From Scolanthus callimorphus (Eukaryota > Cnidaria > Anthozoa > Actiniaria > Edwardsiidae): a stretch of DNA of 64,000 bases. Shown here piece after piece: positions 49,101-61,916 of the stretch. The DNA lies in the NCBI GenBank assembly GCA_033964015.1, contig CM066919.1, positions 5,670,101-5,734,100 of the forward strand, written 5' to 3'. The translations under genes and the position numbers were made by a program. Positions within the stretch are counted from its first letter, which is position 1. Each line of letters begins with the position of its first letter. Below the pieces are notes generated by a model that was given only the letters and a program-made list of their open reading frames with translations, did no database searches and was not told the origin of the DNA.

Positions 49101-52100
49101 TACTAACAACATTGTCTCCCACCTCGAATATCACAGTATCCTTTATCCCTGCAGTATGGTTTTTACAGTCTTATGTCATGCGAATCGTAGCTAATAGAGT
49201 TTGTAAGTGACCGTGTCTGGAAGTATCGGGCCAAGCACACCGATGTAATCATGATGGACTTCTCAAAGGCCTTCGACAAGGTGCCCCATAACAGACTTAA
49301 GAGAAACCTCCGAGTAAATTCACCATCGTTAAAGGCGAAAGCTTAATATATAGATTTAGCCACTGGCTAAAAGCGGAGCTCCCGGTTACACATTTTTGTG
49401 TTAATGAGACAAAAGGCAGCCATTGCACACTACCTGTCACATCATAGCATGCGACCAAACACTACCACCCCTCTTGCCACTTAGATAATTTCACCCACGT
49501 TTGGTTCTCTGAGGTCCATCCTTTCCCAAGATTTATACCTTTTCTGGTTTGATGACGTCATACCACGTGTTCACGCCGTTGCATCTGCTTGCCACTTATA
49601 CCCCATTCACACCAAAACCATGTTTAGTTAAACAAGGTTTTTCTTCGTCTGATAATATGACAAGTTTCTTACTGCGATAAACTCTTACTAGCTAAATGAT
49701 CACTTGGTAACATGTACAGTACAGTCTTTCAGATTGTCCTTGGAACAGTCTCCTATTGGGAGATAAGGATTTAAACCAGTTTAATTAAACCACCTTTAAA
49801 CTAGTTTAAGCGGCGGTGTGAATGGGGTATTAGACAACTCCATCCAAGTTTGGTGTTCCGAGGTTCATCCCTTCAAAAGATATATACCTTTTCTTGTTTG
49901 ATGACGTGACCACGCCCGCGTTGAAACCCCCTTGCCACTTAATCAACTTCACCTAAGTTTGGTTGTCTGAGGTTCATCCCTTCCAAAGATATCTACCTTT
50001 TCTCGTTTGATGACGTCATCGATGACGTCATATGACGTCATACCATGTGACTTCGCCATCGCACCCCCTTGCCACTTAATCAACTTCACCCAAGTTTGGT
50101 TGTCTGAGGTTCATCCCTTCCCAAGATATTTACCTTTTCTCATTTGACGTCATCGATGACGTCATACCACGTGACGGCGCCGTTGCACCCCCTTGCCACT
50201 TAGATATTTTCACCCAAGTTTGGCTGTCTGAGGTTCATCTAGCCTGCGTAAGCAGCCGCCACTAAGCGCTCGCCGGAAAAGGACTATGTAATCAAAACTA
50301 CTTTCGCGCCAATATGCTAATTAGCCGGATTTTAAATCAGTCAGAACTACGTCATCAGTATGGCATTTTGGCTAGAGCCCGCAGACGTCTCTTGCGGTCG
50401 TCCTTTTCCGGCGAGCGCTAAGTGGCGGCAGCTTACGCAGGCTAAGGTTCATCCCTTCCTAAGATATGAACCATTTCTCGTTTGATGACATTTGGGTTGC
50501 CTGTGTAACGCCGGACGAACGCACAAACCGGAAGTCCATGACAGAATCGGTCGATGCATACACACTTTTGTTTTGTTCCTTTTTCTCCCGCATGTAGCTA
50601 AGGGGCTCCGCTACGCGGGCGCCGACCGCTATAATGGCCTTGTCCCTCCCAAGATTGAGTACTGCCCAAGTGTGTGGGATCCTCGTCCTGGCGTTGAGAA
50701 CAATGATGCGCACAGGATTAATATGGTACAGCGCCGTGCGGCTCGCATCTAGCGTGACAGCTACGATTGATGAACTCGGATGGCGAACCCTGGAACAACG
50801 TCGTGTTGATAGTCGACTTACTGTCCTCTTTAAGATTACACGCGGACTTCTCGCTGTTAATTGCAAGGACCTCCTACGCCATGTCATACGAAAAACAAGA
50901 AGATCTCACCCGGAATCCTTCATACCTCTCCAAGCAAGCTTAACCTCCGAATATCTCTCTTTTTTCCAAGGACGATTAATTCAATGGAACAATCTGCCCG
51001 CCGCTATGCTTGTAAAAACTGCTCATTAGACTCTTTTAGAAACCAGGTAAGCCGCTTAAATCATAACCCAGTTTAATTGATGTTTATTTATTTATTCATT
51101 TATTTATTATTCCTTTTCTGTTAATTAGACTTAGTTTGTAAACATATCTAGCTGGCCCCCAGCCAGTAATCCTCGTTAGCGAGGGGTAGGCTGCTATGGA
51201 CAAAAGTAAAAGTAAGTAAAGTCCCACAACTACCAGAATGCAGCACGCGCTTTTTTTTTAGCAGTTTGTTCAACAAATGTCTCACATCTACCGACATGCA
51301 CCCCTTTTCGGAAACACAAAATGTTTCTTGTCTAAGCAACAATGTGAACAATGTGATCCGGCTACAATGTTGCGCAACAGGGCTTACAGCTAAAACCCTT
51401 GCATCGCGACCCGCGATTTCAAAAACATCAAATTGTTCAAACGTTTTACTTTGCTGTTCCCCCAATCAAACTATCTGAGCCAATGAAACTCTTGACCTCG
51501 TTCGCCTAGTGCAGTCAACTGGCTTCCCTCTGAACTAAAACCAGACAACGTCGCGACGGAAAGCCAGGCGACTGTACTAGCGAAACAGGGAAAGAACCTG
51601 ATTGGCTCATAAGATTTGACTGGCGGAACAGCAAAGCCAAAAACAAATCAATAACGCGGGTCGCCATGCAACGATTTTAGCTGACAAAAACAAGGATACC
51701 TTCTGGAAATACATCAGGGTACTTCTGTCCTAGCTCTGCTAGATAGCCTGTAATAAAAATAAATAACTAAATCACAAAGCATTAAAAGCCCCGACGGAAG
51801 GGGTTGAAATATGACCCCAATCCCTCCGGAATTTCCAGTGAAATTTTGAGAAATTCACATTGATCCCCATCCCTCTGTAAAATCACTTCCTTTTGGAATG
51901 GATTTGTTTCTGAAATCACGCAATTCAGACTGCTTGCAGTACCTTATTGTTGATCGTCGGCAAATACAACAGAAAAGTCGTCTTTCATACGCGCGCTTTT
52001 ATTCAACTATGCGCCGTGTTTTGGTGTCCAGTCACGCTGAAAGCTGTGCTGGAAGTTAGGATAACTTCTCAGGAATTCTATATGCATGAGGGGGTAAACC

Positions 52101-55100
52101 ATTTTGGAAATTCTGGATGCATGGGGGGGGGGGGGGGCTAAAACTAGTGCCGCCCGTCCCCGGGGTACATATATTTTGGAATAACCCATTTAATTAAAAG
52201 ATTCTAATTTAGTTACCCCCAATTGCTGGCCCAAGTATAAGTCCTGTTGTCCATGATATTGTTACCATTGTTACACCAAGGGCCTGTCGACAAGAACAAT
52301 CAACAGTCAATTATATTTGCATGTTTTCCTGCAATTTTAATTCCCTATGCCAACTAAACCACGGTTTGGCCAATTCCGTCACTGATACAAGTGAACAGCT
52401 CTGAGTGTCGCTCTGAGTGATTTGAAAGTGGCTTTAGAGGTTTTTTAACTATAGTGTTCCACGGAACACGAAGTATCAGACACGCAGCACTGAGAGAGAG
52501 TTATACAACATTTACAACCCATTAGTAACTCTGCCCCCTCTTTTATTGTTACATTTCCTAGCTATTAGAGAATGCAAGTTTCACAGCTAGTGTAGATACA
52601 AAATGCCAAATCAATAATCACTCACTTTGTTTATAGTGTTCCATGATCGAAAGTCTTTGTCTTCCAAAACTTATCGAGTCCGTACAAAAAAGAGTGCTTA
52701 GAATCATCTACGACCCCACCTTGGAATATAGTAAGAGGCTTAGATGTGGAGGACTTATCCCTCTCACGGAGCATCAAGCAATTATATCCGCTAAATTCGT
52801 AGAGAAAGCCAGGGGAATTGAGCCCCTGACTTATGTTATCCCCAATACCACTGTGGTATCTCACGGTTATTCTCTGCGGTCAGGTACTGAGATAGCTCAG
52901 AACTTTCGAGGCCACACTGATAGACTCAATACCTTGCCACTGTTCCCTATTCCGAGCTAGATTATTTATGTGTTATGCACATTGTCAATGTACACTCTTT
53001 TTTTTATAAGAACGTCTAATTTTCAGTTGAGGCTGGGCCGTTCTTATTTTTGGAGCAGTTTGAGGCTGGAAATGTTCTTACGGATGTTTTTACATTTTAG
53101 ACACGTCGGAGGCTGAAATATGATAGATGTTATAGAAGGTTACATACCAATGAAGTATTTAAGAGTTTATAAATTACAATATTGAAGGTCGTTATTATTA
53201 ACACATTTGATTCTGGATTTTAGAACGCATCACTGAAAATAAATCTATTTTGCTCGTATCTGAGGCTCAGGCATGTTCTTAGCATGTTCTTAAAATTTGG
53301 GTAAATTTCAGGCTGAACGTTCTTATAAAAAAGGTTCTTATAAAAAAAGAGTGTACCTATGTATTTTCTATGACCTCCACTGTAATGTGGCTAAAAAACA
53401 TATATTGTTATCATTATACCTGGTTGCTGTCATCACACACTTCTGATATAACAGTTTTGGCTGTTCCCATTAAACCTAGGGAAAGAAAGATTATTCTCAG
53501 TGCCAGGAACTGACTACAGGCGATGTCAGGGGGGAGTCCTGGGGTGCCTGTGCTGGTCAGCGGTAGGGACCGCAGGCTTTGTAGCATTCGGGCCGCCATG
53601 TTGGATTGAGCAATTAAGAATCCGTTGTCTTATTCGCTAGTCCTGTCCTCGAGACTTGGTGTCAGAAGTGATGTCACACCCAAAAAGACCAGAGCTAAAG
53701 CTGGCTGGCAATGTAAGTGAAAATTTCAAGAACTTTGAGCTTCGCTTCAATGATTATTGCATACAAGCAAATTATCGGGACCTGGCAAAAGATCCCGTCA
53801 AAGCACGCGATGCACACTACAAGAGTCCTCTACTTGAAATATCTGCCCTACGATCTTCACTTCCCGATGAGGCTTTGTCCGTTCTGAGATATACAATAGA
53901 CCCGCAGATAACAGCTGAAGATAAAAACAAACCATGGGTTTGGATGGAGAAACTACGAGCACACTACACAGGCACCACAGGGAGCTCACTATTGACCGAT
54001 AGATTCAAGTTCTGGACATCTTGCCAAGCAAAACATGAGTCGATAAAAGAGTGGGAAGTAAGAGTCAGACAAGCAAGCAGCCTCTGCAGCTACGGGGCAC
54101 TCAACGACGAATTATCTCGAGACAAATTCATTTTTGGTCTCAGTGAAGAGCAGATGAGAACAGAGCTACTGAAAACACACATCAAGCCCGACAATTCCAA
54201 GAAAACCTTGACGGATGTGGTTGCTGAAGCGAAAGCCATAGAATCGGCTAAACAAACAAGCAAGTTAATAGCTGACTTATCGGCAAAAGGAATTGAAGAA
54301 GAAGTTCATTGGACGGGCCTAAGGCACAGCCAAATGAAACTAAGACGAGAACAAGGAACCTGCTTATGGTGCGGCGACCGCAGGGGACCACACCCCTGGA
54401 AAGAATGCCCCGCTAATGGCAAATCATGTGATAACTGCGGTGGTAACGATCACTTTGCCCGAGTTTGAATGAAGATCAGAAACCACAAGCGCCCAGCCCT
54501 AACAACAGGAAACAACAAACAACAAGGGGAAGGCCTCGAACAAGGGGCTATAGCCAGCGCGGTCAGCGGGGTTATTCACGTGCCCGTGCATCCTATCAAC
54601 CAAGAGAGGTTTATTATACATATATGTTATTTACCGGCTGGGAGGTCCGTATAGGGAAAAAGCTGTGACCGAGGGCTGAGGTCACAGTTTTTGCCTATAC
54701 GGACCGACCTAAAGCCGGTAAATAACTTATTTATTTTTTTCCAACTCTAAATTTTGAGTACCGCCTGTTCAAATGCCGGTTCACAGAATACCCATAGCCA
54801 AACGAGAAAAGGAGAAAGAAGCCTTAGATCGGTCGAGGCAGGTGTCCTCGCCAAGGTGACCGTTCCAACAAGTTGGTGCTCAAACGAGCTGATACGAGAA
54901 ATGCCAAAGAAATTTAGAGTGTGCATAGACCCAACCAAACAGTCAACAAGGCCATCAACTGTCCCATACACCAGATGCCCACTTTAAACGAGCAGCTCCA
55001 CAAGTTAAAAGCAGCGAAATGTTTCTCACTAGTTGACGTCAAAGAAGGATTTCTACACATCCCGCTCGATGAGGAATCATCATGGCTAACAACCATGCAC

Positions 55101-58100
55101 ACATCATACGGAAGATACCGATGGCGTCGCCTTCCATTTGGGATCAGAAGAATACCAAATGCGACTGCTAACTGCACTCGAAGGCCTGGACGGAATCATC
55201 TGTATCGCAGATGGCATCTTAGTATTCGGCGAGGGCGAAAATTTAACAGATCACGACAGACGACTCGTGGCCCTGATGGAACGCTGTAAGCAGAGAAACA
55301 TCAAGCTCAATGCACAGAAACTTTAGTTCAAGCTGAAAGAGCTCTAGTTTATGGGAACCACAATCTCAGACGAAGGAATGAAACCAGATCCAGACAAGAT
55401 AGCAGCGATAACTGAGATGCCAACACCACAGAACAAGCCAGCACTACTTCGATTTATTGGAATGGTGAGCTATCTCTCACCATTCTGCGCAAATTTCAGC
55501 AAAGAAATACAACCGCTACGGTCACTAACCCAGGACGATGTTCCTTTCAACTGGTCTAAAGCACAAGACGAAGCTTTCAAGAAAGCAAAACAACTGATCT
55601 CATCTGCTCCAGTCTTAGCCTACTATGATCTTCACAAACCTGTCATACTACAGACTGACGCCAGCGATAACGCAGTCGGTGGAGCCCTTCTCCAACCAAA
55701 TGACGACGGTAAACTCCAACCAGTGGCTTTCACATCCTCAAGTATGAGCCCAACGGAACAACGATACTCGCAAATTGAGAAAGAGTGCCTGGCCATCTGC
55801 AACTGCTTTCAGAAATTTGACCAGTGGCTATATGGCAAATCTGATATAGAAGTCCACACCGACCACCAACCACTGGAAACTATCATGAAGAAACCTCTCA
55901 ACAAGGCCCCGGCACGCTTACAGAGAGAGGCCCGACCCTCTATCTGGCTGACACTCTCTCTCGGGCAGCCCTTCACCACCCCATATCGGCGAAAGTAACA
56001 TCGAAGTATTCCGCATAGAGATGGCGGCTACACACACATACAAGAACCCGAGGTTAAGAGAGAACACCGAGAGCCAAATCCAGAAAGAGACAAACAAAGA
56101 CGCTCCATTGACAGCCCTACAAGACACCATCATACATGGATGGCCAGAGGACAAAACAGATGTGCAAGAATCACTCCGTCCCTACTGGAACTACAGGAAC
56201 GAACTGTCAATACAGAACGGCGTAATTTACAAAGGCACACAAGTAATGGTACCCCAATCGATGTACAAACCCATGCTATCGAAGATACACGCAAATCACT
56301 TTGGCGCGGAATCTAACATACGTATGGCACGTGAAGTTCTATTCTGGCCAGGAATGAGAAAAGCGATTCAATACGCCTGTGATTCCTGCGCCATCTGCGC
56401 ACAATATGGTAAATCAGCCCCGAAAGAGCCAATGAAGTCTCTACCGATACCTACAAGGCCATGGGAATTAATCAGCCAATACATATATGTGAACACGAAA
56501 CCCAGAGCTATCTAGTTACCGTCGATCACTTCTCAGACTGGATCGAAGTTGACAAGCTAGAAGACACCCTGTCCTCCACAATCATCGAGAAAGACAAGGC
56601 CCATTTTGCAAGGTATGGCGTTCCCGCGATATGTCACACTGACAACGGTTCACAGTTTATAAGCAAAGAATATGATCAGTTCTCAACTGATTTTGGTTTC
56701 AAGCACATCACCCAAAGGGCCGTACCACCCAAAAGGCAATGGAAGAGCGGAAGCTGCTGTCAAGGTTACAAAATCAATGTTGGAAAAGGCAAACGATTTT
56801 CAAAACGCGATGCTGATGTACAGGAACACCCCACCTCAAGGCCACACCTATTCACCAGCACAGCGCATGTTTTCAAGAAGGACCAGAACCACACTACCCA
56901 CTGCAGAACAACTCCTGGCACCTTCCATGATCAATTATCAAGTTGTACAGCAGGAAATAATGAAGAAAAGGAGTGATAGCAAAGTTTACTATGACAAGAC
57001 AGCAGGAGCACAACAACGACCACTCGACATTGGCAACTATGCGTATGCCAAACCACGGTCAACTCAGCGCGGAAAACCACGGTACTATGGGGAAGTCAGA
57101 GACAGATGAGACAGCAAGGTCATACACAATTCGAACCCCACGTGGAATCAACATCAGGAGGAACAGAATCCAGCTGAGACCCGCAGCGCCACCACCAACT
57201 GACGGCCAACCACGGTCGAGCGATACACCCGTCACGGGTCAGATGAGAGAATAGCCAACAACGGTACCATATACTACCCAACCAGCCCAGCTTAGTCCGC
57301 CCAAGGAAATCACCCACAACTCAGACAATGGCCCACACCACTGATACAAGACAATCAGCACCCGCTCCAACAGTCTGAAAAGGCCAGGAAAACAAACCCC
57401 GTTGTTGGGCTTGCGGAAAAGAAAACCTTGACTCAAGACATCCAAGAGCAACCCAACTTGGCAAGACAGACAAGATCTGGCAGGGAAGTCAAAACTCCAC
57501 AAAGATTTCAAGACTATCTCCTGAAGTAGATGTCTAGAACCAGCATCAAGAGTATCACAGGAACACTGTAGAACATGATATTATTATAGAACATGATTTT
57601 GCTATAGTACACTATTAGATTTTTTTTCGTTAAAAAGGGGGAGATGTTGGTCAGCCGTAGGGACCACAGGCTTTGTAGCATTCGGGCCGCCATGTTGGAT
57701 TGCGCAATAAAGAATCCGTTGTCTTAGTCCTGTCCCCGAGACTCCTTTTTTTTATAGCAAGCTTCAAGATGCTGACTTGGGTACCAGGGAGGCGCTTCTC
57801 CTGGTCGATGAAATGGATGTGGTGCCTTACTTTGACAGGACAAAGGAAATTACTAGTAAGCACATTCATAAAACTTAAGGGGCACAGAAAAAAAAAAAAC
57901 AGAAAAAGAAGTGAAGCAAGTTCTGCTTCAAAGGACACAATCAATGCCCCTGGCCACCACCAAGTTTTTGGCACAGGCCAGGATAGCCTACCAGCTCTCA
58001 TTTTAAGTCCTGAAAGTTAAAATGCTTACCATTTCCAAGCCCGACTAGAAACCTGGCCACTATTGCCCATGTAACTGACTTGCTGAAACCAAACAGCAAG

Positions 58101-61100
58101 GTACTTGCAGCCATTGCAATGGAGTTGACAATGATGACAGGACGACGGCCTACTTTGTCGGATGTTAATCCCCAGAAATAACTAGAGAACGCAACCATCA
58201 ATTTGTCAACACAACATCCAGTGGCACTCGCACATACAACAAACATAGTATTGTAACAGGGCTGGAAATTAAGAAAAAACAAGGTCCCATTTTGTACAAT
58301 AATTTCAATGTGTAGTCTCCCTCGCAGCCCGTTCTTTGTGTCGGAAAGAACGGGCTGCGAGAGAACTATTCAATGTGTGGTTCCAGAAAATATCCATCCC
58401 CCCACGGAAGGGTGTTCAGAAATGACCCCCCCCCCCCTACCCCCTGGAATTTCCGATTTGGGTACCTGTTTGTGACATAGAAATTTTTGATCGTGGAAAA
58501 TGTCACGCTTGATTGGTTTCTGATCCTTAGCCGTATTCACCCTAGAGACGGAAAACAAAAAAAATTCCTGCTTTATGTCAATTCTGCTCAGAAACACTTG
58601 CTTGTTATCTGTCTAAACTTTCTCCTTCAAAAAAAATTGTTTTCACGTGATCACAGAAGAACAGGGAACCATATTCAAGGCGGGAAGCTCGTCTCAGACG
58701 GGAAACTCGTCTCTTCTAGTGTGAAGCTCAGCTGTCGAACACAAACACGTTTGGTTTTGCCAAACGAAATACCAAATCCCTGTTGCTCGATTAGCCTCGC
58801 TACCTGCGGATCAGTCTCACAGCCAGCGAAAAATTAATTCTTTGAGCAGAATTTTTCTTTGGTATTCTAGACTATTGACAAGGAAATACATGTCTGTAAT
58901 ACTTGGGCTGTAGGACAAGAAAGCCAAGTCACGGTTACTTTAGGTGCAAATAACTAGTTTTCTCGAACGAATTTTGCGCGGAGGATAGACAACTAAAATG
59001 CTTCTTTTAATAGCAGTTTCGCTTCAGGGAAAAGAGATATTTTTAAATGTCAAAACACAAAAGTTATTTTTACTATATTTCATTGTTTTTGAAAATGTGA
59101 TTAATTTATTTTAGAAAGCGTGAACGTCTTTTTTCACCGGAAAACAAACATTTACGCAAAACTGAGAGCGTTTCCGACTCGGTACGAGAAATGCGGTTTG
59201 CAAACTAACTGGAATTTTCTTTATCTCCTTTGACCCCCCAACCCCTCTGGAATTTCCTAGGCCTTTGACCCCCCCCCCCCCCCCCCCACGCCTCTGGAAT
59301 TTACAAAGTCTTCCGTAGGGGGGGGGGATGGATAATTTCTGGAACCACACAATGTCACATTTTACAGCAGACTGTTTGTGACAAAATTTTAGTCACAAAT
59401 TAGAAACGTTTAGTCGCAAAAGCGACTCATAGAGGCGCAATTTCCAGCTCTGTGTAAGCCAAGGTCAAGCTCAAAATATCCTTCATCAATTTCCTAGTAT
59501 GTAAAGATGCATCATCTTGAATACCCTGACTTTTTAGGATGTTGCTAATTCTAGTTGATGAAAGGGAGCCAATATTTTAGGGGAACACATTTTAATAAAT
59601 AATTGATGACATGGGATTGACAAATTTCTTGAGTCACACATTCCACTGCTACCTGAGCAAATTGTTCTTATTTCTGGAATCAAATAAAAATCCACTTTAT
59701 CCAAAGTCATCCTACTAAAATGTGGGAGATTTGAACCCAATGCAAAAGAATGGCTGAAATGCCGGGGAGTTGGCATCTCTGCTTTATGATTCCATTCACC
59801 TTGATATGGTTCTGCCAACAAACATAGCTGAAGCAATCAAACCAGCGGAGTAACCTGCCTCTTGGTCAGACTCGCCAAAACCCTGCAATATAACAGCCAC
59901 ATGGATTTTTTTTAATAAAAAAAGGGAAAAAAAAAACAATTTAAAGTATTGTCATGCCTATAGCAGGGGGGAAGGGGTGGGAAAGGTACACTAATTATGC
60001 TTCTAAGGCATTGATTTCGCACAATATTACAGGCAATCTTCCCGTTTGGAGCGTTTGATGAAAGTCAACATATGCTTAAAGGGGCTTTGCACACCTTGCC
60101 GGCCACTTCTCTGACAAGAAAATAGCTCAAATTGCAATCCAATTCCATCCTCTTGATAACAGGTAAAAAAAAAACTAGAATTGCAGGTAGGGGGGGGGGG
60201 GATATTTTCCAGACCCACACAATGTTACTAGCTCATATTGTGGGGTATGGCACATTTTGGTAATTTGGCTGCTATTTGGAGTCTGTCATAGGGACTCAAA
60301 CATGGTGTGGCATCATACATTTTACTGTTAAAAGTTTGTTTGTACATTTGTTCACATACCGGTATCTTGCAAAACAATTGTGGTTAAAGTTCTCTTTCAG
60401 AATAAAGGCTTTTTGTTCACAATAATTTGCTAAAAATCCTGTCTCCGGAGGTGAACAAAAAATAATTCTTAAAATATTAGCACACCGGCCCCTGGAATTT
60501 TGAAATTTCCACTCTTGAATTTCACAATAGATTTTTTACAAAAACCATATCAGCACAACATTCCCATGCATACCTACCTTGACCATGGCAGGCAGAAATG
60601 GAAAGAGCATTGAGATGGTCATAGCAGCACCAACCTAGACATTATAAGTTAGAGCAGATTATAGTGGATCCCCTTAGCGGCCAAGGGTATTGCAGGAAGA
60701 ATACAATAGCTCAAAGTATACAATCAACTTATTTTCCATGGTTCAGCGGTATTCCCATATGGGTATCGCGGGGGCGTCTGTGCGTGCCTGTCTGTGTGCC
60801 CACACAGGTAAACCAAGACCCTTTCCTGTTTATGAATCATATCTCAGGAAGGCATGAAGTTCAGACATCCAAACTTGGGTGGGGGCATATGGTCATGTGG
60901 TGGTATAATGCCATCAATGATGTCATCATAGGAGAAAAATATATATCTCACAAAGGGATGAACCACAGACAACCAAACTTGGGTGAAGTTGTCTTAGTGG
61001 CAAGGGGGGTGCAACTGCATTGCCAGATTTCAAGCCTTGAGTGCCTGGGGCAAATCCCTTAATATTGCCATTATCGAAACGAGCTCAAAATAAAGAGGAA

Positions 61101-61880
61101 GAGCATATTAAACTATACAAAATCCTAAAGTTTGGCGTTGATTGTGTAAATTCCAATCGAGATACAGCCATTCCAAGATGCCGGAATTTTATAAGCTTAA
61201 TATGTATGGTTTTCTGGGCCACACAAATCGTGCAAAATTTTGGACTTTTTGAATGGCTGTTTCTCGATCACTATTTGCCTATTTTGTATCGTTGAGCATG
61301 CCCCTTTCTCCCCATGTTGCAGTCTTGAATGGATAATCAATATATTAAAAGGATTCCCCCCAGGCAACTCATGGCTTGAAATCTGGCAATGGTCACGTGA
61401 TATGACGTCACCAAACTTCGGTGAAGTTGTCTAGGTGACAAGGGGACGTGCAACTGCAAGGGTGGGTGCAAGTGCTAAGTCACATGGTATGACAGTGGAA
61501 GGCTATCTAATGTACAATGGCAACCTTTTTGTCTTATAAAAATATGTAACAGGGAGAGTATAATTACTCTAGCAATTCTGCGCACCCGATTGGTCGAGAT
61601 GCTCGGAATATTTTGCTTTAGTGAAATCACACTAGTGGTCTATTATCAATGCTGCATTCTAACTGGTTGAGCTACTAGTAGGCTATAAGTTATAGCCTAC
61701 TAGTAGCAAAAAATGTTGGATCTGAAAGCCAGTAAATGGCAAATGACCAGAACAAAAACATTTTTGGCAATACAAATTGACCTACTAGTGAGATTTGACT
61801 AAAACAATTATTCCTCTCGCCCTCATGGCCTCTGAGTCAATAGCCCATGAGGCCTTTGGCTTCATGGGCTATTGACTCAG

Positions 61881-61916
<36 letters not shown>

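Larger units (their letters stand above)
49355..50631 (-). repeat. Tandem-repeat element, inverted copy
   Basis: Same units as 6991-7981 in opposite orientation, with the same borders (agccactggctaaaagcgga on the left, GGGGCTCCGCTACGCGGGCG on the right). Carries TGACGTCA and CACGTG repeatedly. Interrupted by two smaller elements. Confidence 0.75.
46890..51215 (+). mobile_element. Decayed LINE with PHD finger, endonuclease and RT, interrupted
   Basis: Order: PHD-type zinc finger (46964-47400), APE-like endonuclease (47400-48250), reverse transcriptase (48480-49330), nested tandem-repeat element (about 49355-50631), C-terminal region (50634-51076), 3' tail with 'aaaagtaaaagtaagtaaag'. Many frameshifts and stops. 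The layout fits the CR1/L2-like LINEs. It lies antisense within the intron between MFS exons 7 and 8. Confidence 0.8.
53551..57742 (+). mobile_element. Ty3/gypsy-type LTR retrotransposon, decayed
   Basis: Two ~100-bp repeats (53551-53654 and 57645-57742; 'tttgtagcattcgggccgcc' identical) border gag, RT, RNase H and integrase in gypsy order. A PBS-like TTGGTGTCAGAAGTG follows the left LTR, and a purine tract (aaaaagggggaga) precedes the right one. The LTRs are unusually short. Protease is missing, where a foldback element is inserted. Frames are broken. It lies antisense between MFS exons 4 and 5. Confidence 0.85.
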
